DNA of 64,000 bases from Diprion similis. Lineage: Eukaryota > Arthropoda > Insecta > Hymenoptera > Diprionidae. The notes under the pieces are model-generated. The model was given only the letters and a program-made list of their open reading frames with translations. It was not told where the DNA came from and searched no databases. The position numbers and the translations under genes were made by a program. The stretch covers positions 11,346,001-11,410,000 of the forward strand of contig NC_060116.1 of NCBI RefSeq assembly GCF_021155765.1. Direction: 5' to 3'. Shown here one piece after another: positions 50,985 to 63,144 of the stretch. Every line of letters begins with the position of its first letter. Position 1 is the first letter of the stretch.

Positions 50985-53900
50985 GTGCCCTCAAAAATTA
51001 ATTGCAGCACTTTTCAAAGTCGTCGAAATTTTCACCAAAAATGCAAAGGGGTTAGCCTTGGATTTTTTTTTGCCCAAATATCTTTTGTTCCGGAATCGAT
51101 TTGTATGACCATCTCTAGAGTAATTCGACCCCCAGGAACTCAGAAAACACATGAAAAAGAGCGTAGGACCATCAGCAGAGAAATGACGGTGAAAATCTGC
51201 AGTTTTTCGGCTGTAACTTTACAGGTGTTGCTCGCAGCGCATTGGGACTGCGATCAATCGATTTCTCTCGCAAAATTACGTCGGAATAGTGCCCTCAAAA
51301 ATTAATTGCAGCACTTTTCAAAGTCGTCGAAATTTTCACCAAAAATGCAAAGGGGTTAGCCTTGGATTTTTTTTGGCCGAAAAATCTTTTGTTCCGGAAT
51401 CGATTTGTATGACCATCTCTAGAGTAATTCGACCCCCAGGAACTCAGAAAACACATGAAAAAGAGCGTAGGACCATCAGCAGAGAAATGACGGTGAAAAT
51501 CTGCAGTTTTTCGGCTGTAACTTTACAGGTGTTGCTCGCAGCGCATTGGGACTGCGATCAATCGATTTCTCTCGCAAAATTACGTCGAAATAGTGCCCTT
51601 AAAAATTAATTGCAGCACTTTTCAAAGTCGTCGAAATTTTCACCAAAAATGCAAAGGGGTTAGCCTTGGATTTTTTTTGGCCGAAAAATCTTTTGTTCCG
51701 GAATCGATTTGTATGACCATCTCCAGAGTAATTCGACCCCCAGGAACTCAGAAAACACATGAAAAAGAGCGTAGGACCATCAGCAGAGAAATGACGGTGA
51801 AAATCTGCAGTTTTTCGGCTGTAACTTTACAGGTGTTGCTCGCAGCGCATTGGGACTGCGATCAATCGATTTCTCTCGCAAAATTACGTCGGAATAGTGC
51901 CCTCAAAAATTAATTGCAGCACTTTTCAAAGTCGTCGAAATTTTCACCAAAAATGCAAAGGGGTTAGCCTTGGATTTTTTTTGGCCGAAAAATCTTTTGT
52001 TCCGGAATCGATTTGTATGACCATCTCTAGAGTAATTCGACCCCCAGGAACTCAGAAAACACATGAAAAAGAGCGTAGGACCATCAGCAGAGAAATGACG
52101 GTGAAAATCTGCAGTTTTTCGGCTGTAACTTTACAGGTGTTGCTCGCAGCGCATTGGGACTGCGATCAATCGATTTCTCTCGCAAAATTACGTCGGAATA
52201 GTGCCCTCAAAAATTAATTGCAGCACTTTTCAAAGTCGTCAAAATTTTCACCAAAAATGCAAAGGGGTTAGCCTTGGATTTTTTTTGGCCGAAAAATCCT
52301 TTGTTCCGGAATCGATTTGTATGACCATCTCTAGAGTAATTCGACCCCCAGGAACTCAGAAAACACATGAAAAAGAGCGTAGGACCATCAGCAGAGAAAT
52401 GACGGCGAAAATCTGCAGTTTTTCGGCTGTAACTTTACAGGTGTTGCTCGCAGCGCATTGGGACTGCGATCAATCGATTTCTCTCGCAAAATTACGTCGG
52501 AATAGTGCCCTCAAAAATTAATTGCAGCACTTTTCAAAGTCGTCGAAATTTTCACCAAAAATGCAAAGGGGTTAGCATTGGATTTTTTTTGGCCGAAAAA
52601 TCTTTTGTTCCGGAATCGATTTGTATGACCATCTCTAGAGTAATTCGACCCCCAGGAACTCAGAAAACACACGAAAAAGAGCGTAGGACCATCAGCAGAG
52701 AAATGACGGTGAAAATCTGCAGTTTTTCGGCTGTAACTTTACAGGTGTTGCTCGCAGCGCATTGGGACTGCGATCTATCGATTTCTCTCGCAAAATTACG
52801 TCGGAATAGTGCCCTCAAAAATTAATTGCAGCACTTTTCAAAGTCGTCGAAATTTTCACCAAAAATGCAAAGGGGTTAGCCTTGGATTTTTTTTGGCCGA
52901 AAAATCTTTTGTTCCGGAATCGATTTGTATGACCATCTCTAGAGTAATTCGACCCCCAGGAACTCAGAAAACACATGAAAAAGAGCGTAGGACCATCAGC
53001 AGAGAAATGACGGTGAAAATCTGCAGTTTTTCGGCTGTAACTTTACAGGTGTTGCTCGCAGCGCATTGGGACTGCGATCAATCGATTTCTCTCGCAAAAT
53101 TACGTCGGAATAGTGCCCTCAAAAATTAATTGCAGCACTTTTCAAAGTCGTCGAAATTTTCACCAAAAATGCAAAGGGGTTAGCCTTGGATTTTTTTTGG
53201 CCGAAAAATCTTTTGTTCCGGAATCGATTTGTATGACCATCTCTAGAGTAATTCGACCCCCAGGAACTCAGAAAACACATGAAAAAGAGCGTAGGACCAT
53301 CAGCAGAGAAATGACGGTGAAAATCTGCAGTTTTTCGGCTGTAACTTTACAGGTGTTGCTCGCAGCGCATTGGGACTGCGATCAATCGATTTCTCTCGCA
53401 AAATTACGTCGGAATAGTGCCCTCAAAAATTAATTGCAGCACTTTTCAAAGTCGTCGAAATTTTCACCAAAAATGCAAAGGGGTTAGCCTTGGATTTTTT
53501 TTGGCCGAAAAATCTTTTGTTCCGGAATCGATTTGTATGACCATCTCTAGAGTAATTCGACCCCCAGGAACTCAGAAAACACATGAAAAAGAGCGTAGGA
53601 CCATCAGCAGAGAAATGACGGTGAAAATCTGCAGTTTTTCGGCTGTAACTTTACAGGTGTTGCTCGCAGCGCATTGGGACTGCGATCAATCGATTTCTCT
53701 CGCAAAATTACGTCGGAATAGTGCCCTCAAAAATTAATTGCAGCACTTTTCAAAGTCGTCGAAATTTTCACCAAAAATGCAAAGGGGTTAGCCTTGGATT
53801 TTTTTTGGCCGAAAAATCTTTTGTTCCGGAATCGATTTGTATGACCATCTCTAGAGTAATTCGACCCCCAGGAACTCAGAAAACACATGAAAAAGAGCGT

Positions 53901-56900
53901 TGGACCATCAGCAGAGAAATGACGGTGAAAATCTGCAGTTTTTCGGCTGTAACTTTACAGGTGTTGCTCGCAGCGCATTGGGACTGCGATCAATCGATTT
54001 CTCTCGCAAAATTACGTCGGAATAGTGCCCTCAAAAATTAATTGCAGCACTTTTCAAAGTCGTCGAAATTTTCACCAAAAATGCAAAGGGGTTAGCCTTG
54101 GATTTTTTTTGGCCGAAAAATCTTTTGTTCCGGAATCGATTTGTATGACCATCTCTAGAGTAATTCGACCCCCAGGAACTCAGAAAACACATGAAAAAGA
54201 GCGTAGGACCATCAGCAAAGAAATGACGGTGAAACTCTGCAGTTTTTCGGCTGTAACTTTACAGGTGTTGCTCGCAGCGCATTGGGACTGCAATCAATCG
54301 ATTTCTCTCGCAAAATTACGTCGGAATAGTGCCCTCAAAAATTAATTGCAGCACTTTTCAAAGTCGTCGAAATTTTCACCAAAAATGCAAAGGGGTTAGC
54401 CTTGGATTTTTTTTGGCCGAAAAATCTTTTGTTCCGGAATCGATTTGTATGACCATCTCTAGAGTAATTCGACCCCCAGGAACTCAGAAAACACATGAAA
54501 AAGAGCGTAGGACCATCAGCAGAGAAATGACGGTGAAAATCTGCAGTTTTTCGGCTGTAACTTTACAGGTGTTGCTTGCAGCGAATTCGGACTGCGATCA
54601 ATCGATTTCTCTTGCAAAATTACGTCGGAATAGTGCCCTCAAAAATTAATTGCAGCACTTTTCAAAGTCGTCGAAATTTTCACCAAAAATGCAAAGGGGT
54701 TAGCCTTGGATTTTTTTTGGCCGAAAAATCTTTTGTTCCGGAATCGATTTGTATGACCATCTCTAGAGTAATTCGACCCCCAGGAACTCAGAAAACACAT
54801 GAAAAAGAGCGTAGGACCATCAGCAGAGAAATGACGGTGAAAATCTGCAGTTTTTCGGCTGTAACTTTACAGGTGTTGCTCGCAGCGCATTGGGACTGCG
54901 ATCAATCGATTTCTCTCGCAAAATTACGTCGAAATAGTGCCCTTAAAAATTAATTGCAGCACTTTTCAAAGTCGTCGAAATTTTCACCAAAAATGCAAAG
55001 GGGTTAGCCTTGGATTTTTTTTGGCCGAAAAATCTTTTGTTCCGGAATCGATTTGTATGACCATCTCCAGAGTAATTCGACCCCCAGGAACTCAGAAAAC
55101 ACATGAAAAAGAGCGTAGGACCATCAGCAGAGAAATGACGGTGAAAATCTGCAGTTTTTCGGCTGTAACTTTACAGGTGTTGCTCGCAGCGCATTGGGAC
55201 TGCGATCAATCGATTTCTCTCGCAAAATTACGTCGGAATAGTGCCCTCAAAAATTAATTGCAGCACTTTTCAAAGTCGTCGAAATTTTCACCAAAAATGC
55301 AAAGGGGTTAGCCTTGGATTTTTTTTGGCCGAAAAATCTTTTGTTCCGGAATCGATTTGTATGACCATCTCTAGAGTAATTCGACCCCCAGGAACTCAGA
55401 AAACACATGAAAAAGAGCGTAGGACCATCAGCAGAGAAATGACGGTGAAAATCTGCAGTTTTTCGGCTGTAACTTTACAGGTGTTGCTCGCAGCGCATTG
55501 GGACTGCGATCAATCGATTTCTCTCGCAAAATTACGTCGGAATAGTGCCCTCAAAAATTAATTGCAGCACTTTTCAAAGTCGTCAAAATTTTCACCAAAA
55601 ATGCAAAGGGGTTAGCCTTGGATTTTTTTTGGCCGAAAAATCTTTTGTTCCGGAATCGATTTGTATGACCATCTCTAGAGTAATTCGACCCCCAGGAACT
55701 CAGAAAACACATGAAAAAGAGCGTAGGACCATCAGCAGAGAAATGACGGCGAAAATCTGCAGTTTTTCGGCTGTAACTTTACAGGTGTTGCTCGCAGCGC
55801 ATTGGGACTGCGATCAATCGATTTCTCTCGCAAAATTACGTCGGAATAGTGCCCTCAAAAATTAATTGCAGCACTTTTCAAAGTCGTCGAAATTTTCACC
55901 AAAAATGCAAAGGGGTTAGCATTGGATTTTTTTTGGCCGAAAAATCTTTTGTTCCGGAATCGATTTGTATGACCATCTCTAGAGTAATTCGACCCCCAGG
56001 AACTCAGAAAACACACGAAAAAGAGCGTAGGACCATCAGCAGAGAAATGACGGTGAAAATCTGCAGTTTTTCGGCTGTAACTTTACAGGTGTTGCTCGCA
56101 GCGCATTGGGACTGCGATCTATCGATTTCTCTCGCAAAATTACGTCGGAATAGTGCCCTCAAAAATTAATTGCAGCACTTTTCAAAGTCGTCGAAATTTT
56201 CACCAAAAATGCAAAGGGGTTAGCCTTGGATTTTTTTTGGCCGAAAAATCTTTTGTTCCGGAATCGATTTGTATGACCATCTCTAGAGTAATTCGACCCC
56301 CAGGAACTCAGAAAACACATGAAAAAGAGCGTAGGACCATCAGCAGAGAAATGACGGTGAAAATCTGCAGTTTTTCGGCTGTAACTTTACAGGTGTTGCT
56401 CGCAGCGCATTGGGACTGCGATCAATCGATTTCTCTCGCAAGATTACGTCGGAATAGTGCCCTCAAAAATTAATTGCAGCACTTTTCAAAGTCGTCGAAA
56501 TTTTCACCAAAAATGCAAAGGGGTTAGCCTTGGATTTTTTTTGGCCGAAAAATCTTTTGTTCCGGAATCGATTTGTATGACCATCTCTAGAGTAATTCGA
56601 CCCCCAGGAACTCAGAAAACACATGAAAAAGAGCGTAGGACCATCAGCAGAGAAATGACGGTGAAAATCTGCAGTTTTTCGGCTGTAACTTTACAGGTGT
56701 TGCTCGCAGCGCATTGGGACTGCGATCAATCGATTTCTCTCGCAAAATTACGTCGGAATAGTGCCCTCAAAAATTAATTGCAGCACTTTTCAAAGTCGTC
56801 GAAATTTTCACCAAAAATGCAAAGGGGTTAGCCTTGGATTTTTTTTGGCCGAAAAATCTTTTGTTCCGGAATCGATTTGTATGACCATCTCTAGAGTAAT

Positions 56901-57064
56901 TCGACCCCCAGGAACTCAGAAAACACATGAAAAAGAGCGTAGGACCATCAGCAGAGAAATGACGGTGAAAATCTGCAGTTTTTCGGCTGTAACTTTACAG
57001 GTGTTGCTCGCAGCGCATTGGGACTGCGATCAATCGATTTCTCTCGCAAAATTACGTCGGAATA
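50985..57064. repeat. Higher-order repeat unit B (20 monomers, 6,080 bp)
   Basis: Second full unit. Every diagnostic variant listed for unit A recurs exactly 6,080 bases later, including the rare AAATCCTTTG in monomer 4 (absent from the related monomer 15). This shows that the whole 20-mer was copied as a block rather than variants arising repeatedly. Confidence 0.9.
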
Positions 57065-60000
57065 GTGCCCTCAAAAATTAATTGCAGCACTTTTCAAAGT
57101 CGTCGAAATTTTCACCAAAAATGCAAAGGGGTTAGCCTTGGATTTTTTTTGGCCGAAAAATCTTTTGTTCCGGAATCGATTTGTATGACCAACTCTAGAG
57201 TAATTCGACCCCCAGGAACTCAGAAAACACATGAAAAAGAGCGTAGGACCATCAGCAGAGAAATGACGGTGAAAATCTGCAGTTTTTCGGCTGTAACTTT
57301 ACAGGTGTTGCTCGCAGCGCATTGGGACTGCGATCAATCGATTTCTCTCGCAAAATTACGTCGGAATAGTGCCCTTAAAAATTAATTGCAGCACTTTTCA
57401 AAGTCGTCGAAATTTTCACCAAAAATGCAAAGGGGTTAGCCTTGGATTTTTTTTGGCCGAAAAATCTTTTGTTCCGGAATCGATTTGTATGACCATCTCT
57501 AGAGTAATTCGACCCCCAGGAACTCAGAAAACACATGAAAAAGAGCGTAGGACCATCAGCAGAGAAATGACGGTGAAAATCTGCAGTTTTTCGGCTGTAA
57601 CTTTACAGGTGTTGCTCGCAGCGCATTGGGACTGCGATCAATCGATTTCTCTCGCAAAATTACGTCGGAATAGTGCCCTCAAAAATTAATTGCAGCACTT
57701 TTCAAAGTCGTCGAAATTTTCACCAAAAATGCAAAGGGGTTAGCATTGGATTTTTTTTGGCCGAAAAATCTTTTGTTCCGGAATCGATTTGTATGACCAT
57801 CTCTAGAGTAATTCGACCCCCAGGAACTCAGAAAACACATGAAAAAGAGCGTAGGACCATCAGCAGAGAAATGACGGTGAAAATCTGCAGTTTTTCGGCT
57901 GTAACTTTACAGGTGTTGCTCGCAGCGCATTGGGACTGCGATCAATCGATTTCTCTCGCAAAATTACGTCGGAATAGTGCCCTCAAAAATTAATTGCAGC
58001 ACTTTTCAAAGTCGTCGAAATTTTCACCAAAAATGCAAAGGGGTTAGCCTTGGATTTTTTTTGGCCGAAAAATCTTTTGTTCCGGAATCGATTTGTATGA
58101 CCATCTCTAGAGTAATTCGACCCCCAGGAACTCAGAAAACACACGAAAAAGAGCGTAGGACCATCAGCAGAGAAATGACGGTGAAAATCTGCAGTTTTTC
58201 GGCTGTAACTTTACAGGTGTTGCTCGCAGCGCATTGGGACTGCGATCTATCGATTTCTCTCGCAAAATTACGTCGGAATAGTGCCCTCAAAAATTAATTG
58301 CAGCACTTTTCAAAGTCGTCGAAATTTTCACCAAAAATGCAAAGGGGTTAGCCTTGGATTTTTTTTGGCCGAAAAATCTTTTGTTCCGGAATCGATTTGT
58401 ATGACCATCTCTAGAGTAATTCGACCCCCAGGAACTCAGAAAACACACGAAAAAGAGCGTAGGACCATCAGCAGAGAAATGACGGTGAAAATCTGCAGTT
58501 TTTCGGCTGTAACTTTACAGGTGTTGCTCGCAGCGCATTGGGACTGCGATAAATCGATTTCTCTCGCAAAATTACGTCGGAATAGTGCCCTCAAAAATTA
58601 ATTGCAGCACTTTTCAAAGTCGTCGAAATTTTCACCAAAAATGCAAAGGGGTTAGCCTTGGATTTTTTTTGGCTGAAAAATCTTTTGTTCCGGAATCGAT
58701 TTGTATGACCATCTCTAGAGTAATTCGACCCCCAGGAACTCAGAAAACACATGAAAAAGAGCGTAGGACCATCAGCAGAGAAATGACGGTGAAAATCTGC
58801 AGTTTTTCGGCTGTAACTTTACAGGTGTTGCTCGCAGCGCATTGGGACTGCGATCAATCGATTTCTCTCGCAAAATTACGTCGGAATAGTGCCCTCAAAA
58901 ATTAATTGCAGCACTTTTCAAAGTCGTCGAAATTTTCACCAAAAATGCAAAGGGGTTAGCCTTGGATTTTTTTTGGCCGAAAAATCTTTTGTTCCGGAAT
59001 CGATTTGTATGACCAACTCTAGAGTAATTCGACCCCCAGGAACTCAGAAAACACATGAAAAAGAGCGTAGGACCATCAGCAGAGAAATGACGGTGAAAAT
59101 CTGCAGTTTTTCGGCTGTAACTTTACAGGTGTTGCTCGCAGCGCATTGGGACTGCGATCAATCGATTTCTCTCGCAAAATTACGTCGGAATAGTGCCCTC
59201 AAAAATTAATTGCAGCACTTTTCAAAGTCGTCGAAATTTTCACCAAAAATGCAAAGGGGTTAGCCTTGGATTTTTTTTGGCCGAAAAATCTTTTGTTCCG
59301 GAATCGATTTGTATGACCATCTCTAGAGTAATTCGACCCCCAGGAACTCAGAAAACACATGAAAAAGAGCGTAGGACCATCAGCAGAGAAATGACGGTGA
59401 AAATCTGCAGTTTTTCGGCTGTAACTTTACAGGTGTTGCTCGCAGCGCATTGGGACTGCGATCAATCGATTTCTCTCGCAAAATTACGTCGGAATAGTGC
59501 CCTCAAAAATTAATTGCAGCACTTTTCAAAGTCGTCGAAATTTTCACCAAAAATGCAAAGGGGTTAGCCTTGGATTTTTTTTGGCCGAAAAATCTTTTGT
59601 TCCGGAATCGATTTGTATGACCATCTCTAGAGTAATTCGACCCCCAGGAACTCAGAAAACACATGAAAAAGAGCGTAGGACCATCAGCAGAGAAATGACG
59701 GTGAAAATCTGCAGTTTTTCGGCTGTAACTTTACAGGTGTTGCTCGCAGCGCATTGGGACTGCGATCAATCGATTTCTCTCGCAAAATTACGTCGGAATA
59801 GTGCCCTCAAAAATTAATTGCAGCACTTTTCAAAGTCGTCGAAATTTTCACCAAAAATGCAAAGGGGTTAGCCTTGGATTTTTTTTGGCCGAAAAATCTT
59901 TTGTTCCGGAATCGATTTGTATGACCATCTCTAGAGTAATTCGACCCCCAGGAACTCAGAAAACACATGAAAAAGAGCGTTGGACCATCAGCAGAGAAAT

Positions 60001-63000
60001 GACGGTGAAAATCTGCAGTTTTTCGGCTGTAACTTTACAGGTGTTGCTCGCAGCGCATTGGGACTGCGATCAATCGATTTCTCTCGCAAAATTACGTCGG
60101 AATAGTGCCCTCAAAAATTAATTGCAGCACTTTTCAAAGTCGTCGAAATTTTCACCAAAAATGCAAAGGGGTTAGCCTTGGATTTTTTTTGGCCGAAAAA
60201 TCTTTTGTTCCGGAATCGATTTGTATGACCATCTCTAGAGTAATTCGACCCCCAGGAACTCAGAAAACACATGAAAAAGAGCGTAGGACCATCAGCAGAG
60301 AAATGACGGTGAAACTCTGCAGTTTTTCGGCTGTAACTTTACAGGTGTTGCTCGCAGCGCATTGGGACTGCAATCAATCGATTTCTCTCGCAAAATTACG
60401 TCGGAATAGTGCCCTCAAAAATTAATTGCAGCACTTTTCAAAGTCGTCGAAATTTTCACCAAAAATGCAAAGGGGTTAGCCTTGGATTTTTTTTGGCCGA
60501 AAAATCTTTTGTTCCGGAATCGATTTGTATGACCATCTCTAGAGTAATTCGACCCCCAGGAACTCAGAAAACACATGAAAAAGAGCGTAGGACCATCAGC
60601 AGAGAAATGACGGTGAAAATCTGCAGTTTTTCGGCTGTAACTTTACAGGTGTTGCTTGCAGCGAATTCGGACTGCGATCAATCGATTTCTCTTGCAAAAT
60701 TACGTCGGAATAGTGCCCTCAAAAATTAATTGCAGCACTTTTCAAAGTCGTCGAAATTTTCACCAAAAATGCAAAGGGGTTAGCCTTGGATTTTTTTTGG
60801 CCGAAAAATCTTTTGTTCCGGAATCGATTTGTATGACCATCTCTAGAGTAATTCGACCCCCAGGAACTCAGAAAACACATGAAAAAGAGCGTAGGACCAT
60901 CAGCAGAGAAATGACGGTGAAAATCTGCAGTTTTTCGGCTGTAACTTTACAGGTGTTGCTCGCAGCGCATTGGGACTGCGATCAATCGATTTCTCTCGCA
61001 AAATTACGTCGAAATAGTGCCCTTAAAAATTAATTGCAGCACTTTTCAAAGTCGTCGAAATTTTCACCAAAAATGCAAAGGGGTTAGCCTTGGATTTTTT
61101 TTGGCCGAAAAATCTTTTGTTCCGGAATCGATTTGTATGACCATCTCCAGAGTAATTCGACCCCCAGGAACTCAGAAAACACATGAAAAAGAGCGTAGGA
61201 CCATCAGCAGAGAAATGACGGTGAAAATCTGCAGTTTTTCGGCTGTAACTTTACAGGTGTTGCTCGCAGCGCATTGGGACTGCGATCAATCGATTTCTCT
61301 CGCAAAATTACGTCGGAATAGTGCCCTCAAAAATTAATTGCAGCACTTTTCAAAGTCGTCGAAATTTTCACCAAAAATGCAAAGGGGTTAGCCTTGGATT
61401 TTTTTTGGCCGAAAAATCTTTTGTTCCGGAATCGATTTGTATGACCATCTCTAGAGTAATTCGACCCCCAGGAACTCAGAAAACACATGAAAAAGAGCGT
61501 AGGACCATCAGCAGAGAAATGACGGTGAAAATCTGCAGTTTTTCGGCTGTAACTTTACAGGTGTTGCTCGCAGCGCATTGGGACTGCGATCAATCGATTT
61601 CTCTCGCAAAATTACGTCGGAATAGTGCCCTCAAAAATTAATTGCAGCACTTTTCAAAGTCGTCAAAATTTTCACCAAAAATGCAAAGGGGTTAGCCTTG
61701 GATTTTTTTTGGCCGAAAAATCTTTTGTTCCGGAATCGATTTGTATGACCATCTCTAGAGTAATTCGACCCCCAGGAACTCAGAAAACACATGAAAAAGA
61801 GCGTAGGACCATCAGCAGAGAAATGACGGCGAAAATCTGCAGTTTTTCGGCTGTAACTTTACAGGTGTTGCTCGCAGCGCATTGGGACTGCGATCAATCG
61901 ATTTCTCTCGCAAAATTACGTCGGAATAGTGCCCTCAAAAATTAATTGCAGCACTTTTCAAAGTCGTCGAAATTTTCACCAAAAATGCAAAGGGGTTAGC
62001 ATTGGATTTTTTTTGGCCGAAAAATCTTTTGTTCCGGAATCGATTTGTATGACCATCTCTAGAGTAATTCGACCCCCAGGAACTCAGAAAACACACGAAA
62101 AAGAGCGTAGGACCATCAGCAGAGAAATGACGGTGAAAATCTGCAGTTTTTCGGCTGTAACTTTACAGGTGTTGCTCGCAGCGCATTGGGACTGCGATCT
62201 ATCGATTTCTCTCGCAAAATTACGTCGGAATAGTGCCCTCAAAAATTAATTGCAGCACTTTTCAAAGTCGTCGAAATTTTCACCAAAAATGCAAAGGGGT
62301 TAGCCTTGGATTTTTTTTGGCCGAAAAATCTTTTGTTCCGGAATCGATTTGTATGACCATCTCTAGAGTAATTCGACCCCCAGGAACTCAGAAAACACAT
62401 GAAAAAGAGCGTAGGACCATCAGCAGAGAAATGACGGTGAAAATCTGCAGTTTTTCGGCTGTAACTTTACAGGTGTTGCTCGCAGCGCATTGGGACTGCG
62501 ATCAATCGATTTCTCTCGCAAAATTACGTCGGAATAGTGCCCTCAAAAATTAATTGCAGCACTTTTCAAAGTCGTCGAAATTTTCACCAAAAATGCAAAG
62601 GGGTTAGCCTTGGATTTTTTTTGGCCGAAAAATCTTTTGTTCCGGAATCGATTTGTATGACCATCTCTAGAGTAATTCGACCCCCAGGAACTCAGAAAAC
62701 ACATGAAAAAGAGCGTAGGACCATCAGCAGAGAAATGACGGTGAAAATCTGCAGTTTTTCGGCTGTAACTTTACAGGTGTTGCTCGCAGCGCATTGGGAC
62801 TGCGATCAATCGATTTCTCTCGCAAAATTACGTCGGAATAGTGCCCTCAAAAATTAATTGCAGCACTTTTCAAAGTCGTCGAAATTTTCACCAAAAATGC
62901 AAAGGGGTTAGCCTTGGATTTTTTTTGGCCGAAAAATCTTTTGTTCCGGAATCGATTTGTATGACCAACTCTAGAGTAATTCGACCCCCAGGAACTCAGA

Positions 63001-63144
63001 AAACACATGAAAAAGAGCGTAGGACCATCAGCAGAGAAATGACGGTGAAAATCTGCAGTTTTTCGGCTGTAACTTTACAGGTGTTGCTCGCAGCGCATTG
63101 GGACTGCGATCAATCGATTTCTCTCGCAAAATTACGTCGGAATA
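57065..63144. repeat. Partly rearranged higher-order repeat unit C
   Basis: Third period. Monomers 9-16 (59801-62232) carry the variants of units A and B at the expected 6,080-base offset, apart from loss of the GCAAAGAAATG change in monomer 10. Monomers 0-8 differ: 0 and 6 have GACCAACTCTAG, 1 has GTGCCCTTAAAA without the linked CTCCAG change, 2 has GTTAGCATTGG, 3 has ACACACG with GATCTATCG, and 4 has ACACACG with GATAAATCG. Monomer 17 lacks GCAAGATTACG. From monomer 19 (62841) onward the variants match monomers 0, 2 and 3 of this unit at a 19-monomer offset (5,776 bases). Confidence 0.8.
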
